Positions 57,687-64,000 of a stretch of 64,000 bases of DNA are shown here, one piece after another; position 1 is the first letter of the stretch, and every line of letters begins with the position of its first letter. The position numbers were made by a program, and so were the translations under genes. The notes under the pieces are model-generated. The model did not search any database. It was not told the DNA's origin and saw nothing but the letters and a program-made list of their open reading frames with translations. The stretch is from Candidatus Solibacter sp. GTDB taxonomy: Bacteria > Acidobacteriota > Terriglobia > Bryobacterales > Bryobacteraceae. The stretch lies in the NCBI GenBank assembly GCA_013822245.1, contig PNKE01000047.1, forward strand, positions 23,756 to 87,755, given 5' to 3'.

Positions 57687-59114
57687 TCACTCCACTGGCT
57701 CTTTGGCGGGATCGGCTCCGTGGGCGGCCCCGTCCACTGTCCGTCTGCCCCTTTCGCGCAAGAACTGGAGGTTTGCCGAGACCGTCCTGGTATTCGGGTG
57801 GTCAATGCCCAGCGTCCTCTCAAGCCCATCCAGCGCCCGCACATACAGCGGCTCGGCTTCCCCATACCGGCCCTGGCTCTCGTAAAGTCCGGCCAGGTTG
57901 TTGACCGAGATGAGCGTGGACGGATGCTCGGGGCCCAGCACCCGCTCGCTCGCCGCCAGCGCCCGCACATACAGCGGCTCGGCTTCCCCATACCGGCCCT
58001 GGCGCCTATAGAGTCCGGCCAGGTTGTTGACCGACGTGAGCGTGTCCGGATGCTCGGGGCCCAGCACCCGCTCGCGCGCCGCCAGCGCCCGCACATACAG
58101 CGGCTCGGCTTCCCCATACCGCCCCTGGCTCCTAAAGAGTCCGGCCAGGTTGTTGACCGACGTGAGCGTGTCCGGATGCTCGGGGCCCAGCACCAGCTCA
58201 CTTTGAGCCCGAGCCATCTCGAGGAGACCCTCAGCCTCCGCGTAATGTCCAGCCAGGTAGCGAGCTTGGCCGATCTCGTTCCAGATTGCGATCTGGCGCC
58301 GTGGCTCCATCCCTTCCAGGCTGATCTCGACCCCCTCCCCAGCCAGTCCGGCCGCGGCTGGATAGAAACCGCGTTCGATCAAGGCATTCAGGCTCTTCCG
58401 GATCTTCCGCTGGCGTTCGGCATCGTGAGCCGAACCGAAGATCCGGTCGAGGAACTCTTCGCGCCATTTAAGCTCTTCAGCCACAGCGCCGGCTCGACGC
58501 AGGCTCTCCAAAGCGGGGTAGGCCAACCCGGCCCAGATCTCATCCGGCGCGATGCCGGCCTCGACACTCCTCGCAATGCGTTCCTGTGCGCTTGCGGCCT
58601 GGGCGCGGGCCGAATCGAGGTTGACGGTGTCAGTCTGTATCTCGGATGCCGGCTTTTCCACGGCGGGCGCATCACTGGTGAGCCTCAGGCGGAGAGTGAA
58701 CCAGGAGAGCCAGTCCGGCGCACGGTGGGAGAGGAGTTGCCCGGTGTTGGCGGTAACAAACCAGACCTGCCGGCAGGGGGCGCCGGCAATCGTCTCCCGC
58801 AGGAAGTTCAGCAGATCGATCGCCTTCTCCCGGTCTTTGCCAAGAGCAAAGGCGTCCTCCAGCCCGCGAACCCAGACAACGGGGGAGGCTGCCGGGACGA
58901 GTCTCTCCACAAGCATGCGGACATCCCGCTCGACGTCCCCGGTCGAAGGAAACCTCTCCACCTCGGACTCCGGCATCCCGGCCATCGCCAGGTTCAGGAA
59001 GACCTCTTGCACCGCCGGTTCCGAGCTGAATTCGACCAGAGCCATCCCTGGGCCAGGCAGGGCGGTCCACCGGCGAAGGCGTTCGGAGACTTCGTCAATG
59101 GAATGCGGTGCCAC
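57687..59114 (-). CDS. TPR protein with degenerate STAND-like N-terminal domain
   Basis: 475 residues, GTG start. Residues 20-145 resemble the P-loop-like domain of TPR/NB-ARC proteins: LVEFSSEPAVQEVFLNLA, PVVWVRGLEDAFA (Walker B-like), NFLRETIAG and a DWLSWF-type close, but no Walker A. Residues 275-455 hold TPR_10/12-type units of 42 residues, three of them nearly identical (RYGEAEPLYVRALAASERVL and HPDTLTSVNNLAGLYRRQ). The gene starts 5 bases after the ATPase stop and is surely its operon partner. Kinesin-light-chain-like TPRs usually bind peptides. Lower G+C in the N-terminal part suggests transfer; the repeats are G+C-rich. Confidence 0.82.
   Translation of the reverse strand: MAPHSIDEVSERLRRWTALPGPGMALVEFSSEPAVQEVFLNLAMAGMPESEVERFPSTGDVERDVRMLVERLVPAASPVVWVRGLEDAFALGKDREKAIDLLNFLRETIAGAPCRQVWFVTANTGQLLSHRAPDWLSWFTLRLRLTSDAPAVEKPASEIQTDTVNLDSARAQAASAQERIARSVEAGIAPDEIWAGLAYPALESLRRAGAVAEELKWREEFLDRIFGSAHDAERQRKIRKSLNALIERGFYPAAAGLAGEGVEISLEGMEPRRQIAIWNEIGQARYLAGHYAEAEGLLEMARAQSELVLGPEHPDTLTSVNNLAGLFRSQGRYGEAEPLYVRALAARERVLGPEHPDTLTSVNNLAGLYRRQGRYGEAEPLYVRALAASERVLGPEHPSTLISVNNLAGLYESQGRYGEAEPLYVRALDGLERTLGIDHPNTRTVSANLQFLRERGRRTVDGAAHGADPAKEPVE
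57831..58208 (-). repeat. Three 126-bp tandem repeats encoding TPR units
   Basis: The block beginning cagcgcccgc recurs at 57831, 57957 and 58083, exactly 126 bases (42 codons) apart, with few mismatches, inside the TPR gene. The low divergence points to recent expansion or gene conversion. Confidence 0.9.
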
Positions 59115-59119
59115 GAGTC

Positions 59120-60484
59120 TCAGACCGGCGATTCAAGCCCGCCTTTGGAATTGCCGGGCAGGTGGCCCTGCTGGATCAGAATGTCGACAACCAGCGGAGG
59201 CAGGCCGTACCAGTAAGTGTCGTTGTATTCGAGCACCACACGCGAACGGAGCAAACGGTAGAGCACGTGATCCTGCACGAGGCGGGAATCGCCTCCCTCG
59301 TAGATATCCGTCAGTTTCGTGACCTTTTCAGAGTATGGAATGACGTTTTCCTGGACGGTCTCTCCCAGGCGGCGGAGGTACTCATTGCGCAACCCGTTGA
59401 CAGCGCGCTTGGCGTGCTCCATTTGAATCAGGGGCTGGCCGGTAACAGCGGCGAAGTTGGCTGCCTCAGATACCAGATGGAACATGTCCCGGAGGTTGCC
59501 CCCGGCGGCCTGAATGAGATGCTCTTCAACCCCCTCACCGAACAGGGCCGTATCCACGCGCTTGTCCAGGATTTCACGAAGTACCCGCCGCCCTGTGTGA
59601 TTGGGTTGGTGAGTGGCATCGAAAACGGGGATGTCAACAAGTGTACGAGGGCGAAATGGAAGCAACGCTCCAGTCTCGCCGAAAGTCAGCCACAAAGGGA
59701 CGGTGCAGATGAAGTGGACTCGAAGATCGCGCCAGATGTTGGAGTATTGGACGAAGAGTTGGTTCAGAACCTGCTCCGCGACTGATTTCTTGTCCAGATC
59801 TTCGACGAGAAACACCCACTCCTTGCCCGTCGATTTAACCAGAGCCTCGTTGCAATGCCGGAAGAGTTCGTTGCACAGGCTGGTGAGTTCGGGAAGTCGC
59901 TGCAAACGCTTTCGCACCGCCTCATCCGACCGCGAACCGGAGTACTTGGCTTCACCTTTGACCTTGACGCTCAGACTCAGGAAGCTCTGAATGATCGACG
60001 GCAGACTTGCACCCGCTGCCGCAACGCTCTCAGCCGATAGGGTCCTCTCTGTGACACGGGTCTCGGTAACTTCCGAGAACCAATCGCTGAGTTGCTGGAG
60101 CAGCTTCCCGTCGAGGCTCAGTCCCAGTTCGTTGGCGCGCTCCACGAGCAGGATGGCCATGACTTCCAAGAGGTCGAAAGGCTTCGTTGAGAACGGGGAC
60201 AACTCGCTCTGGGCAGACAGCCGCAGAAATTCGAACCGGTCGCTGAGTTCGCGGCTCAGGCGGGTGAGTTCGGTTGATTTGCCGGTACCGCTGTGCCCTG
60301 TCAGAAACTGCTGGTAGAACACCCCGCCATGACGCTGCCTCAACTCAAGCGCCATGATGGCTGTGGTGTCCGCTTCTCTGCTTTCGAAACGCTCACCATA
60401 GAAACGAGCGAATTCGCCCGAATCGGTGAGCGGTTGCGGAGACAGAGCTTGCGCAATGTCAATGATCCGGGTAGCGCGTTCCAC
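59120..60484 (-). CDS. AAA/STAND-like P-loop ATPase, first gene of ATPase-TPR pair
   Basis: 454 residues, GTG start. Walker A is TGHSGTGKST (62-71) and Walker B WVFLVEDLDK (223-232). IWRDLRVHFICTVPLWLTFG follows, with sensor-like TVPLW, and the C-terminal third has a helical lid (VEEHLIQAAGGNLRDMFHLV) and a winged-helix-like end (LLRSRVVLEYNDTYWYGLPP). The layout is like Orc1/Cdc6-type or STAND AAA proteins; no signal or membrane helix is present. TATACT lies 7 bases before the GTG. The TPR gene follows after 5 bases. G+C is clearly below the neighbours. No known defence protein is recognised here. Confidence 0.82.
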   Translation of the reverse strand: MERATRIIDIAQALSPQPLTDSGEFARFYGERFESREADTTAIMALELRQRHGGVFYQQFLTGHSGTGKSTELTRLSRELSDRFEFLRLSAQSELSPFSTKPFDLLEVMAILLVERANELGLSLDGKLLQQLSDWFSEVTETRVTERTLSAESVAAAGASLPSIIQSFLSLSVKVKGEAKYSGSRSDEAVRKRLQRLPELTSLCNELFRHCNEALVKSTGKEWVFLVEDLDKKSVAEQVLNQLFVQYSNIWRDLRVHFICTVPLWLTFGETGALLPFRPRTLVDIPVFDATHQPNHTGRRVLREILDKRVDTALFGEGVEEHLIQAAGGNLRDMFHLVSEAANFAAVTGQPLIQMEHAKRAVNGLRNEYLRRLGETVQENVIPYSEKVTKLTDIYEGGDSRLVQDHVLYRLLRSRVVLEYNDTYWYGLPPLVVDILIQQGHLPGNSKGGLESPV

Positions 60485-60491
60485 ATCTGGA

Positions 60492-60497
60492 AGTATA
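60492..60497 (-). promoter_or_regulatory. -10 box of ATPase-TPR operon (leaderless)
   Basis: TATACT on the minus strand, 7 bases before the GTG at 60484. No Shine-Dalgarno. Confidence 0.5.
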
Positions 60498-60547
60498 TAC
60501 CTTGACGCGAGCCGGAGAGCGCATTTGAGCTTGCCGCCTGCTGGAAC

Positions 60548-60835
60548 TCAGTGCCGGATCGTGAACCCGGTTCCGGCCACCGGTTCGCACTCGGTCACTT
60601 CAACCGAACGAACTTCACCCCATCTCGGCCCCTGACGCAGATACCCCGCGAAGGCATCCAGCCGCTCCTTGGTCCCGCAGGCAACCGCCTCCACCGTCCC
60701 GTCGTCGCGGTTCTTCACCCAGCCGCTCACCCCGGTCACCGACGCCGCCTTCTCCGCGAACGACCGGTAGCCCACGCCCTGCACCCGCCCCCGGACGATG
60801 AATCGCAACGCAGTTCGTTTTGCCGCTTGTGCCAA
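60548..60835 (-). CDS. acyP: Acylphosphatase
   Basis: 95 residues. The phosphate-binding loop with the catalytic Arg (GRVQGVGYRSFAEKAA, near 16-31) and the second-loop Asn (GWVKNRDDGTVEAVACG) match the family. It hydrolyses acyl phosphates such as carbamoyl phosphate and 1,3-bisphosphoglycerate. The TTG start is read from the frame; TAGGAT lies 8 bases upstream and no Shine-Dalgarno is visible. It stands between two unrelated genes. Confidence 0.93.
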   Translation of the reverse strand: MAQAAKRTALRFIVRGRVQGVGYRSFAEKAASVTGVSGWVKNRDDGTVEAVACGTKERLDAFAGYLRQGPRWGEVRSVEVTECEPVAGTGFTIRH

Positions 60836-60843
60836 TCATCAAC

Positions 60844-60849
60844 ATCCTA
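60844..60849 (-). promoter_or_regulatory. Possible -10 box of acylphosphatase
   Basis: TAGGAT on the minus strand, 8 bases before the TTG start at 60835. Confidence 0.35.
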
Positions 60850-60898
60850 ACGGGAATGCCTCCACGAATGGGACCTGCCGCGCGTCATTCCTGATTGA

Positions 60899-62503
60899 AT
60901 GCGCTGGCTCCTGCTCCTCCTGGCCGCCGCGCCGGCGTTCGGCCAGTTGACCGTCAAAGTGATCGAACCCGGCCCTGAAGCCCCAATCGAGGCCGTCCGC
61001 GTCGAACTCCGGCTGGCCGCGGGCCTCGGCCCGGCGAGCCGCCTGAACCGCAAGTACCCGGACTGCGTCACCGGACCCATGGGCGAGTGTGTCTTCGACA
61101 ATCTGATCCCCGGCAGCTACGCCATCCGCGTCAGCCGCGCCGGATTCATCGACGCCGAGGATCTCCAGACCCGCGTTGTCGCCCTCAGCCTGCTGATGCA
61201 ATCGCGCAAACCGGTCTCCGTCGAGGTCCGGCTCGTCCGCACCGGCATGATCCACGGAACCGTGTTCAGCGAGGACGGCAAACCGGTCGTGCTGGCGCCG
61301 GTCCGGCTGCGCCTCATGGAGCCATCCGAGCCGGGCCGCCGTCCGCCCAGCATCCTGCTCCGGACAGACGAGTCGGGCGCCTTCTTCGCCGAGGACGTCC
61401 CGCCCGGCAAGTGGGGCATGTGGATCATCACCCCCGACCGCCTGCGCGGCTCCACACAAATCGTTGACCCGGCCTCGGGCGAGGCCATCGGCTATCCGGT
61501 CATGGTCTATCACACCGGCATCGAGGAGGAGCATCGGGTGGAACCGGTCGAAGTCTGGCCCGGCTCGCAGTTGCGAAACCGCGTCATCGTCATCCGCAAG
61601 ATGCGCACCTACCGCATCCGCGGCCAGTTGATCGACAGCCGGACCGGCGAGCCGCTCGGCAACGCCCGAGTGGCCCTGCGCACCGGCGACGGGGTCCGCG
61701 AGGAGGTCTACTCGCAGCGGACAGTGCATCCGCAAAGGGGCACGTTCGCCTTCTCTTTCCTCTCGCCCGGCGATTACGAACTGCTCGTCTATCGCCCCTC
61801 GCCCGGTCCTTCGGCGCCCTGGATCGTCCCGGTCGCCGTCGAACGCGGCCGCGGGGCGAGGGAACTGTCGCTGACAGTCCCGCAATGGTCGGATGTCCTG
61901 GGTTTCGTCTCCTTTCAAAGCCTGGCGCCGCGTTGGATCCGTCCCGAAGCCAGGGTCTCCCTCTTCCCCGAATCGGCGGAAGAAGAGCCTTTGCCCGCCA
62001 TCCACGAGGGCAGCCGGTTTGTCGTCCGCGGCCTGCCGCCCGGCCGCTACACGCTCGACGTCATGCCGCCGGAGGGTTGCTATGCCGCCGACGCCTCCAT
62101 CGGCGACCTGGGCGTCCTCGAAGAGGGCTTCACGCTGACCGAAGCCGGAGTCGCGGAACTGCGCGTCTTTTTCGGCTGCGAAGCGGCGTCACTAAGAGGC
62201 GAGGTTCGGGACTCGCAGGACCGGCCCGTGACGCGCGCCCATGTCCTGATTGCCCATGGATTGTTGTTCCCGCGGCGGCTGGGTAAGGTGCAGGTCCACC
62301 GCACCGGCGCCGAAGGCGAATTCTACTTCGGCAACCTGGCGCCGGGCGATTACTGGGTGGTGGCAGTCAAGGACAAACCCAAATCCACCCCCGACAGCCA
62401 GACCTTTTGGCGCGACTACGCCAAGTACGGGATGAAGATCATGCTCAAGCCGAACGAATCCCTGCCCGTCGTCCTGCCCCTGCGCGAACAACCGGCAAAC
62501 TGA
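60899..62503 (+). CDS. Secreted carboxypeptidase-regulatory-like domain protein
   Basis: 534 residues with a signal peptide ([14 protein letters not shown]). Several carboxypeptidase D regulatory-like beta-sandwich units follow, each ending in a variant of [15 protein letters not shown] or [15 protein letters not shown], with the sequence pattern G-x-V-x-D near starts ([40 protein letters not shown]). About five units are recognisable near 20-85, 110-190, 235-320, 370-410 and 440-515. Such proteins serve as binding or spacer modules at the surface in acidobacteria. It is followed by hemB after 29 bases, probably with its own promoter. Confidence 0.82.
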   Translation: MRWLLLLLAAAPAFGQLTVKVIEPGPEAPIEAVRVELRLAAGLGPASRLNRKYPDCVTGPMGECVFDNLIPGSYAIRVSRAGFIDAEDLQTRVVALSLLMQSRKPVSVEVRLVRTGMIHGTVFSEDGKPVVLAPVRLRLMEPSEPGRRPPSILLRTDESGAFFAEDVPPGKWGMWIITPDRLRGSTQIVDPASGEAIGYPVMVYHTGIEEEHRVEPVEVWPGSQLRNRVIVIRKMRTYRIRGQLIDSRTGEPLGNARVALRTGDGVREEVYSQRTVHPQRGTFAFSFLSPGDYELLVYRPSPGPSAPWIVPVAVERGRGARELSLTVPQWSDVLGFVSFQSLAPRWIRPEARVSLFPESAEEEPLPAIHEGSRFVVRGLPPGRYTLDVMPPEGCYAADASIGDLGVLEEGFTLTEAGVAELRVFFGCEAASLRGEVRDSQDRPVTRAHVLIAHGLLFPRRLGKVQVHRTGAEGEFYFGNLAPGDYWVVAVKDKPKSTPDSQTFWRDYAKYGMKIMLKPNESLPVVLPLREQPAN

Positions 62504-62520
62504 GCCGCCCGTGGCCATGG

Positions 62521-62526
62521 CATACT
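62521..62526 (+). promoter_or_regulatory. -10 box of hemB (leaderless)
   Basis: CATACT, 6 bases before the ATG at 62533. No Shine-Dalgarno. Confidence 0.5.
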
Positions 62527-62532
62527 CGGCTC

Positions 62533-63504
62533 ATGGGCTTCCCCATCAACCGTATGCGCCGCCTGCGGGCCACTGAACCGCTCCGCCGCCTGGTCCGCGA
62601 AACCCAACTCGACCCCGGCGATTTCATCCTGCCGCTGTTCGCCGTCGAGGGCGAAGGCGTCCGCCGCGAGATCAAGTCGATGCCCGGCAACTATCAGTTG
62701 TCCATCGACGAGATCGTCAAGGAGTGCGAGGAGGTCCACGCGCTCGGTATCGGCGGCGTCATTCTGTTCGGCATCCCGGATCACAAGGATGAGCATGCCT
62801 CGGGCGCCTATGACGAAAACGGCATCGTCCAGCGCACGGTCCGCGCCATCAAGCAGGCCGTGCCCTCGCTGGTCGTCGTCACCGACGTCTGCAACTGCGA
62901 ATACACCAGCCACGGCCACTGCGGCCTGGTAATTGACAACGATGTCGACAACGACGTCACGCTCACCTGGCTGGCGAAATCCGCCGTCTCCCACGCCCGC
63001 GCCGGCGCCGACATCGTCGCCCCGTCCGACATGATGGACGGCCGCGTGGCCGCCATCCGCGACGCCCTGGACGACGCCGGGTTCCCGAAGACGCCCATCA
63101 TGAGCTACGCGGCGAAGTACGCCAGTTCCTTCTACGGCCCCTTCCGCGACGCCGCCGAATCCGCCCCCCAGTTCGGCGACCGCCGCGGCTATCAGATGGA
63201 CCCGCCCAACGCCCGCGAAGCCATGCTCGAAATCGAACTCGACGTCGAAGAGGGCGCCGACATCATCATGGTCAAGCCCGCCATGCCCTATCTCGACATC
63301 ATCCGCATGGCCCGTGACGCCTGGGACCTTCCCATCGCCGCCTACCAGGTCTCGGGCGAGTTTTCGATGATCCACGCCGCCGCCCGCAACGGCTGGATCG
63401 ACCTCGACCGCGCCATGATGGAATCGCTCACCTCCATTAAACGAGCCGGCGCGGACATCATCCTCACCTACTTCGCCAAACCCGCCGCGCGTGTGCTGGG
63501 CTGA
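62533..63504 (+). CDS. hemB: Delta-aminolevulinic acid dehydratase (porphobilinogen synthase)
   Basis: 323 residues from [20 protein letters not shown]; the open frame upstream overlaps the previous gene and is not used. Zinc-type active site: Cys120, Cys122 and Cys130 in [14 protein letters not shown]. Catalytic lysines are Lys195 ([17 protein letters not shown]) and the Schiff-base Lys248 ([13 protein letters not shown]). It condenses two 5-aminolevulinate molecules to porphobilinogen in tetrapyrrole synthesis, which also feeds the cobalamin used by MetH. CATACT lies 6 bases before the ATG. No other hem gene is adjacent. Confidence 0.97.
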   Translation: MGFPINRMRRLRATEPLRRLVRETQLDPGDFILPLFAVEGEGVRREIKSMPGNYQLSIDEIVKECEEVHALGIGGVILFGIPDHKDEHASGAYDENGIVQRTVRAIKQAVPSLVVVTDVCNCEYTSHGHCGLVIDNDVDNDVTLTWLAKSAVSHARAGADIVAPSDMMDGRVAAIRDALDDAGFPKTPIMSYAAKYASSFYGPFRDAAESAPQFGDRRGYQMDPPNAREAMLEIELDVEEGADIIMVKPAMPYLDIIRMARDAWDLPIAAYQVSGEFSMIHAAARNGWIDLDRAMMESLTSIKRAGADIILTYFAKPAARVLG

Positions 63505-63529
63505 AGCGTCAGGCGGCGGCTTCGTGTGA

Positions 63530-63868
63530 ACAGGCCGGAGACCGCGCCCTCACTTCGACGCCGGTCTCATCCCGCTGACCTCGGGCTGCTGCGACGCCGT
63601 CTTCTGCCTCGATGTCCTCATCCATCTCGAACCCGGCCGCGAATCGGTCGCGCTCGCCGAATTCGCCCGGTTCCGGCTGTGGGAACCGCTGTTCGCCCGC
63701 CGTCCAGCCAGCGCCGTTACCGGTCTCCCCTGCTGGCTCGACGCCCTCCTGCTTGCCGGCCTCCGCGCTGAACTCTGGCTGCTCCGCCGCCGTATCCAAC
63801 TCCCCGCCGGACAGTCCGTCTTCCTCATCGCCCGGAAACCGGCCGCGCCGGCCGGCGCGCTGAACTGA
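63530..63868 (+). pseudogene. C-terminal remnant of a class I SAM-dependent methyltransferase
   Basis: Read in the frame of 63554, the sequence encodes about 112 residues from just after a TGA at 63527 to a TGA at 63866. No ATG, GTG or TTG start is available near the beginning. The text matches the second half of a class I methyltransferase: DAVFCLDVLIHLEPG (motif II, which usually reads DxVhhxDVLEH), EFARFRLWEPLFARR, LDALLLAGLRAELWLLRRR and GQSVFLIARKPA. The nucleotide-binding motif I (GxGxG) is missing; only 25 bases separate it from hemB. A 5'-truncated gene left by deletion is the simplest view. Confidence 0.65.
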
Positions 63869-63921
63869 AAAGGAGCACGCCCCAGCGGCGGAATCGGCTA
63901 CAATACAGAAAGCAAGGGAAC

Positions 63922-63998
63922 GCGCCCGTAGCTCAGCTGGATAGAGCGTTTGCCTCCGGAGCAAAAGGTCGCACGTTCGAATCGTGCCGGGCGTACCA
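63922..63998 (+). tRNA. tRNA-Arg (anticodon CCG)
   Basis: 77 bases with encoded CCA (63996-63998). Acceptor arm GCGCCCG pairs with CGGGCGT (first pair G-U), D-arm GCTC...GAGC, anticodon stem TTTGC/GCAAA around loop CTCCGGA (anticodon CCG), and T-arm GCACG TTCGAAT CGTGC. It reads CGG arginine codons. It ends two bases before the window edge, so whether it is an integration site cannot be seen. Confidence 0.93.
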
Positions 63999-64000
63999 CC

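Noticed and set aside
57831..58208. Regular 126-bp repeats as a possible CRISPR or satellite
   Set aside because: The period is 42 in-frame codons, units are contiguous without spacers, and they encode TPRs.
63509..63964. 151-codon minus-strand frame near the right end
   Set aside because: It crosses the tRNA gene start and is antisense to the methyltransferase remnant; composition is shadow-like.

Overview
The window looks like a chromosomal segment of an Acidobacteriota bacterium of the Solibacter/Bryobacter type. The basis is its high G+C, two secreted beta-propeller proteins ending in the Solibacter-type TIGR03437 domain, a DUF1501 plus DUF1549/DUF1553 cytochrome pair, a BlaI/M56-TonB fusion operon, a DUF5916 outer-membrane protein, a Tat-exported Gfo/Idh/MocA oxidoreductase and many secreted hydrolases. 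This placement rests on family content seen by eye, not on a database search.

Layout. 1-2.7 kb: a minus-strand run (VOC protein, MFS exporter, TPR protein, truncated membrane protein). 2.8-5.7 kb: blaI and an M56/TPR/double-TonB sensor peptidase. 5.7-10.3 kb: Nudix hydrolase, IscU-like scaffold, metH and a solitary DUF433 antitoxin. 10.4-11.4 kb: membrane protein plus winged-helix regulator with a near-consensus promoter and operator. 11.6-13.9 kb: DUF5916 protein. 13.9-16.1 kb: a lower-G+C two-gene island (AlbA_2/GHKL protein and ParA ATPase). 16.2-19.8 kb: the classic dprA-topA pair. 20-25.2 kb: the two TIGR03437 propeller proteins. 25.3-28.6 kb: a MoxR ATPase with an unrecognised 611-residue partner and a divergent zinc-ribbon protein. 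28.6-29.0 kb: a gene-free gap with a 48-bp direct repeat. 29-33 kb: DUF1501 and PSD1. 33-38.5 kb: plus-strand run of hydrolases, a GT87-like membrane protein and an S66 peptidase. 38.5-40.8 kb: zinc-ribbon membrane protein and exported arginine deiminase-like protein. 40.9-45.4 kb: coupled S9 peptidase, M50 protease and CocE hydrolase. 45.4-50.1 kb: lone prepilin peptidase, oxidoreductase/amidohydrolase pair, FAD enzyme. 50.2-54.1 kb: a kinase-like/nuclease-like fusion with hpt, a zinc alcohol dehydrogenase and two hypothetical proteins. 54.4-57.6 kb: glucan phosphorylase and Rrf2 regulator. 57.7-60.5 kb: a second lower-G+C two-gene island (AAA/STAND-like ATPase and TPR protein). 60.5-64 kb: acylphosphatase, carboxypeptidase-regulatory-like protein, hemB, a decayed methyltransferase and tRNA-Arg(CCG).

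Two themes stand out. First, at least a dozen operon-first genes have a TANNNT-like -10 box only 6-9 bases before the start codon and no Shine-Dalgarno, which implies widespread leaderless mRNAs. Second, three compact ATPase-plus-partner modules (ParA/AlbA_2, AAA/TPR, MoxR/611-aa protein) have the build of conflict or signalling systems and are the best candidates for undescribed biology. Their function is inferred, not shown.
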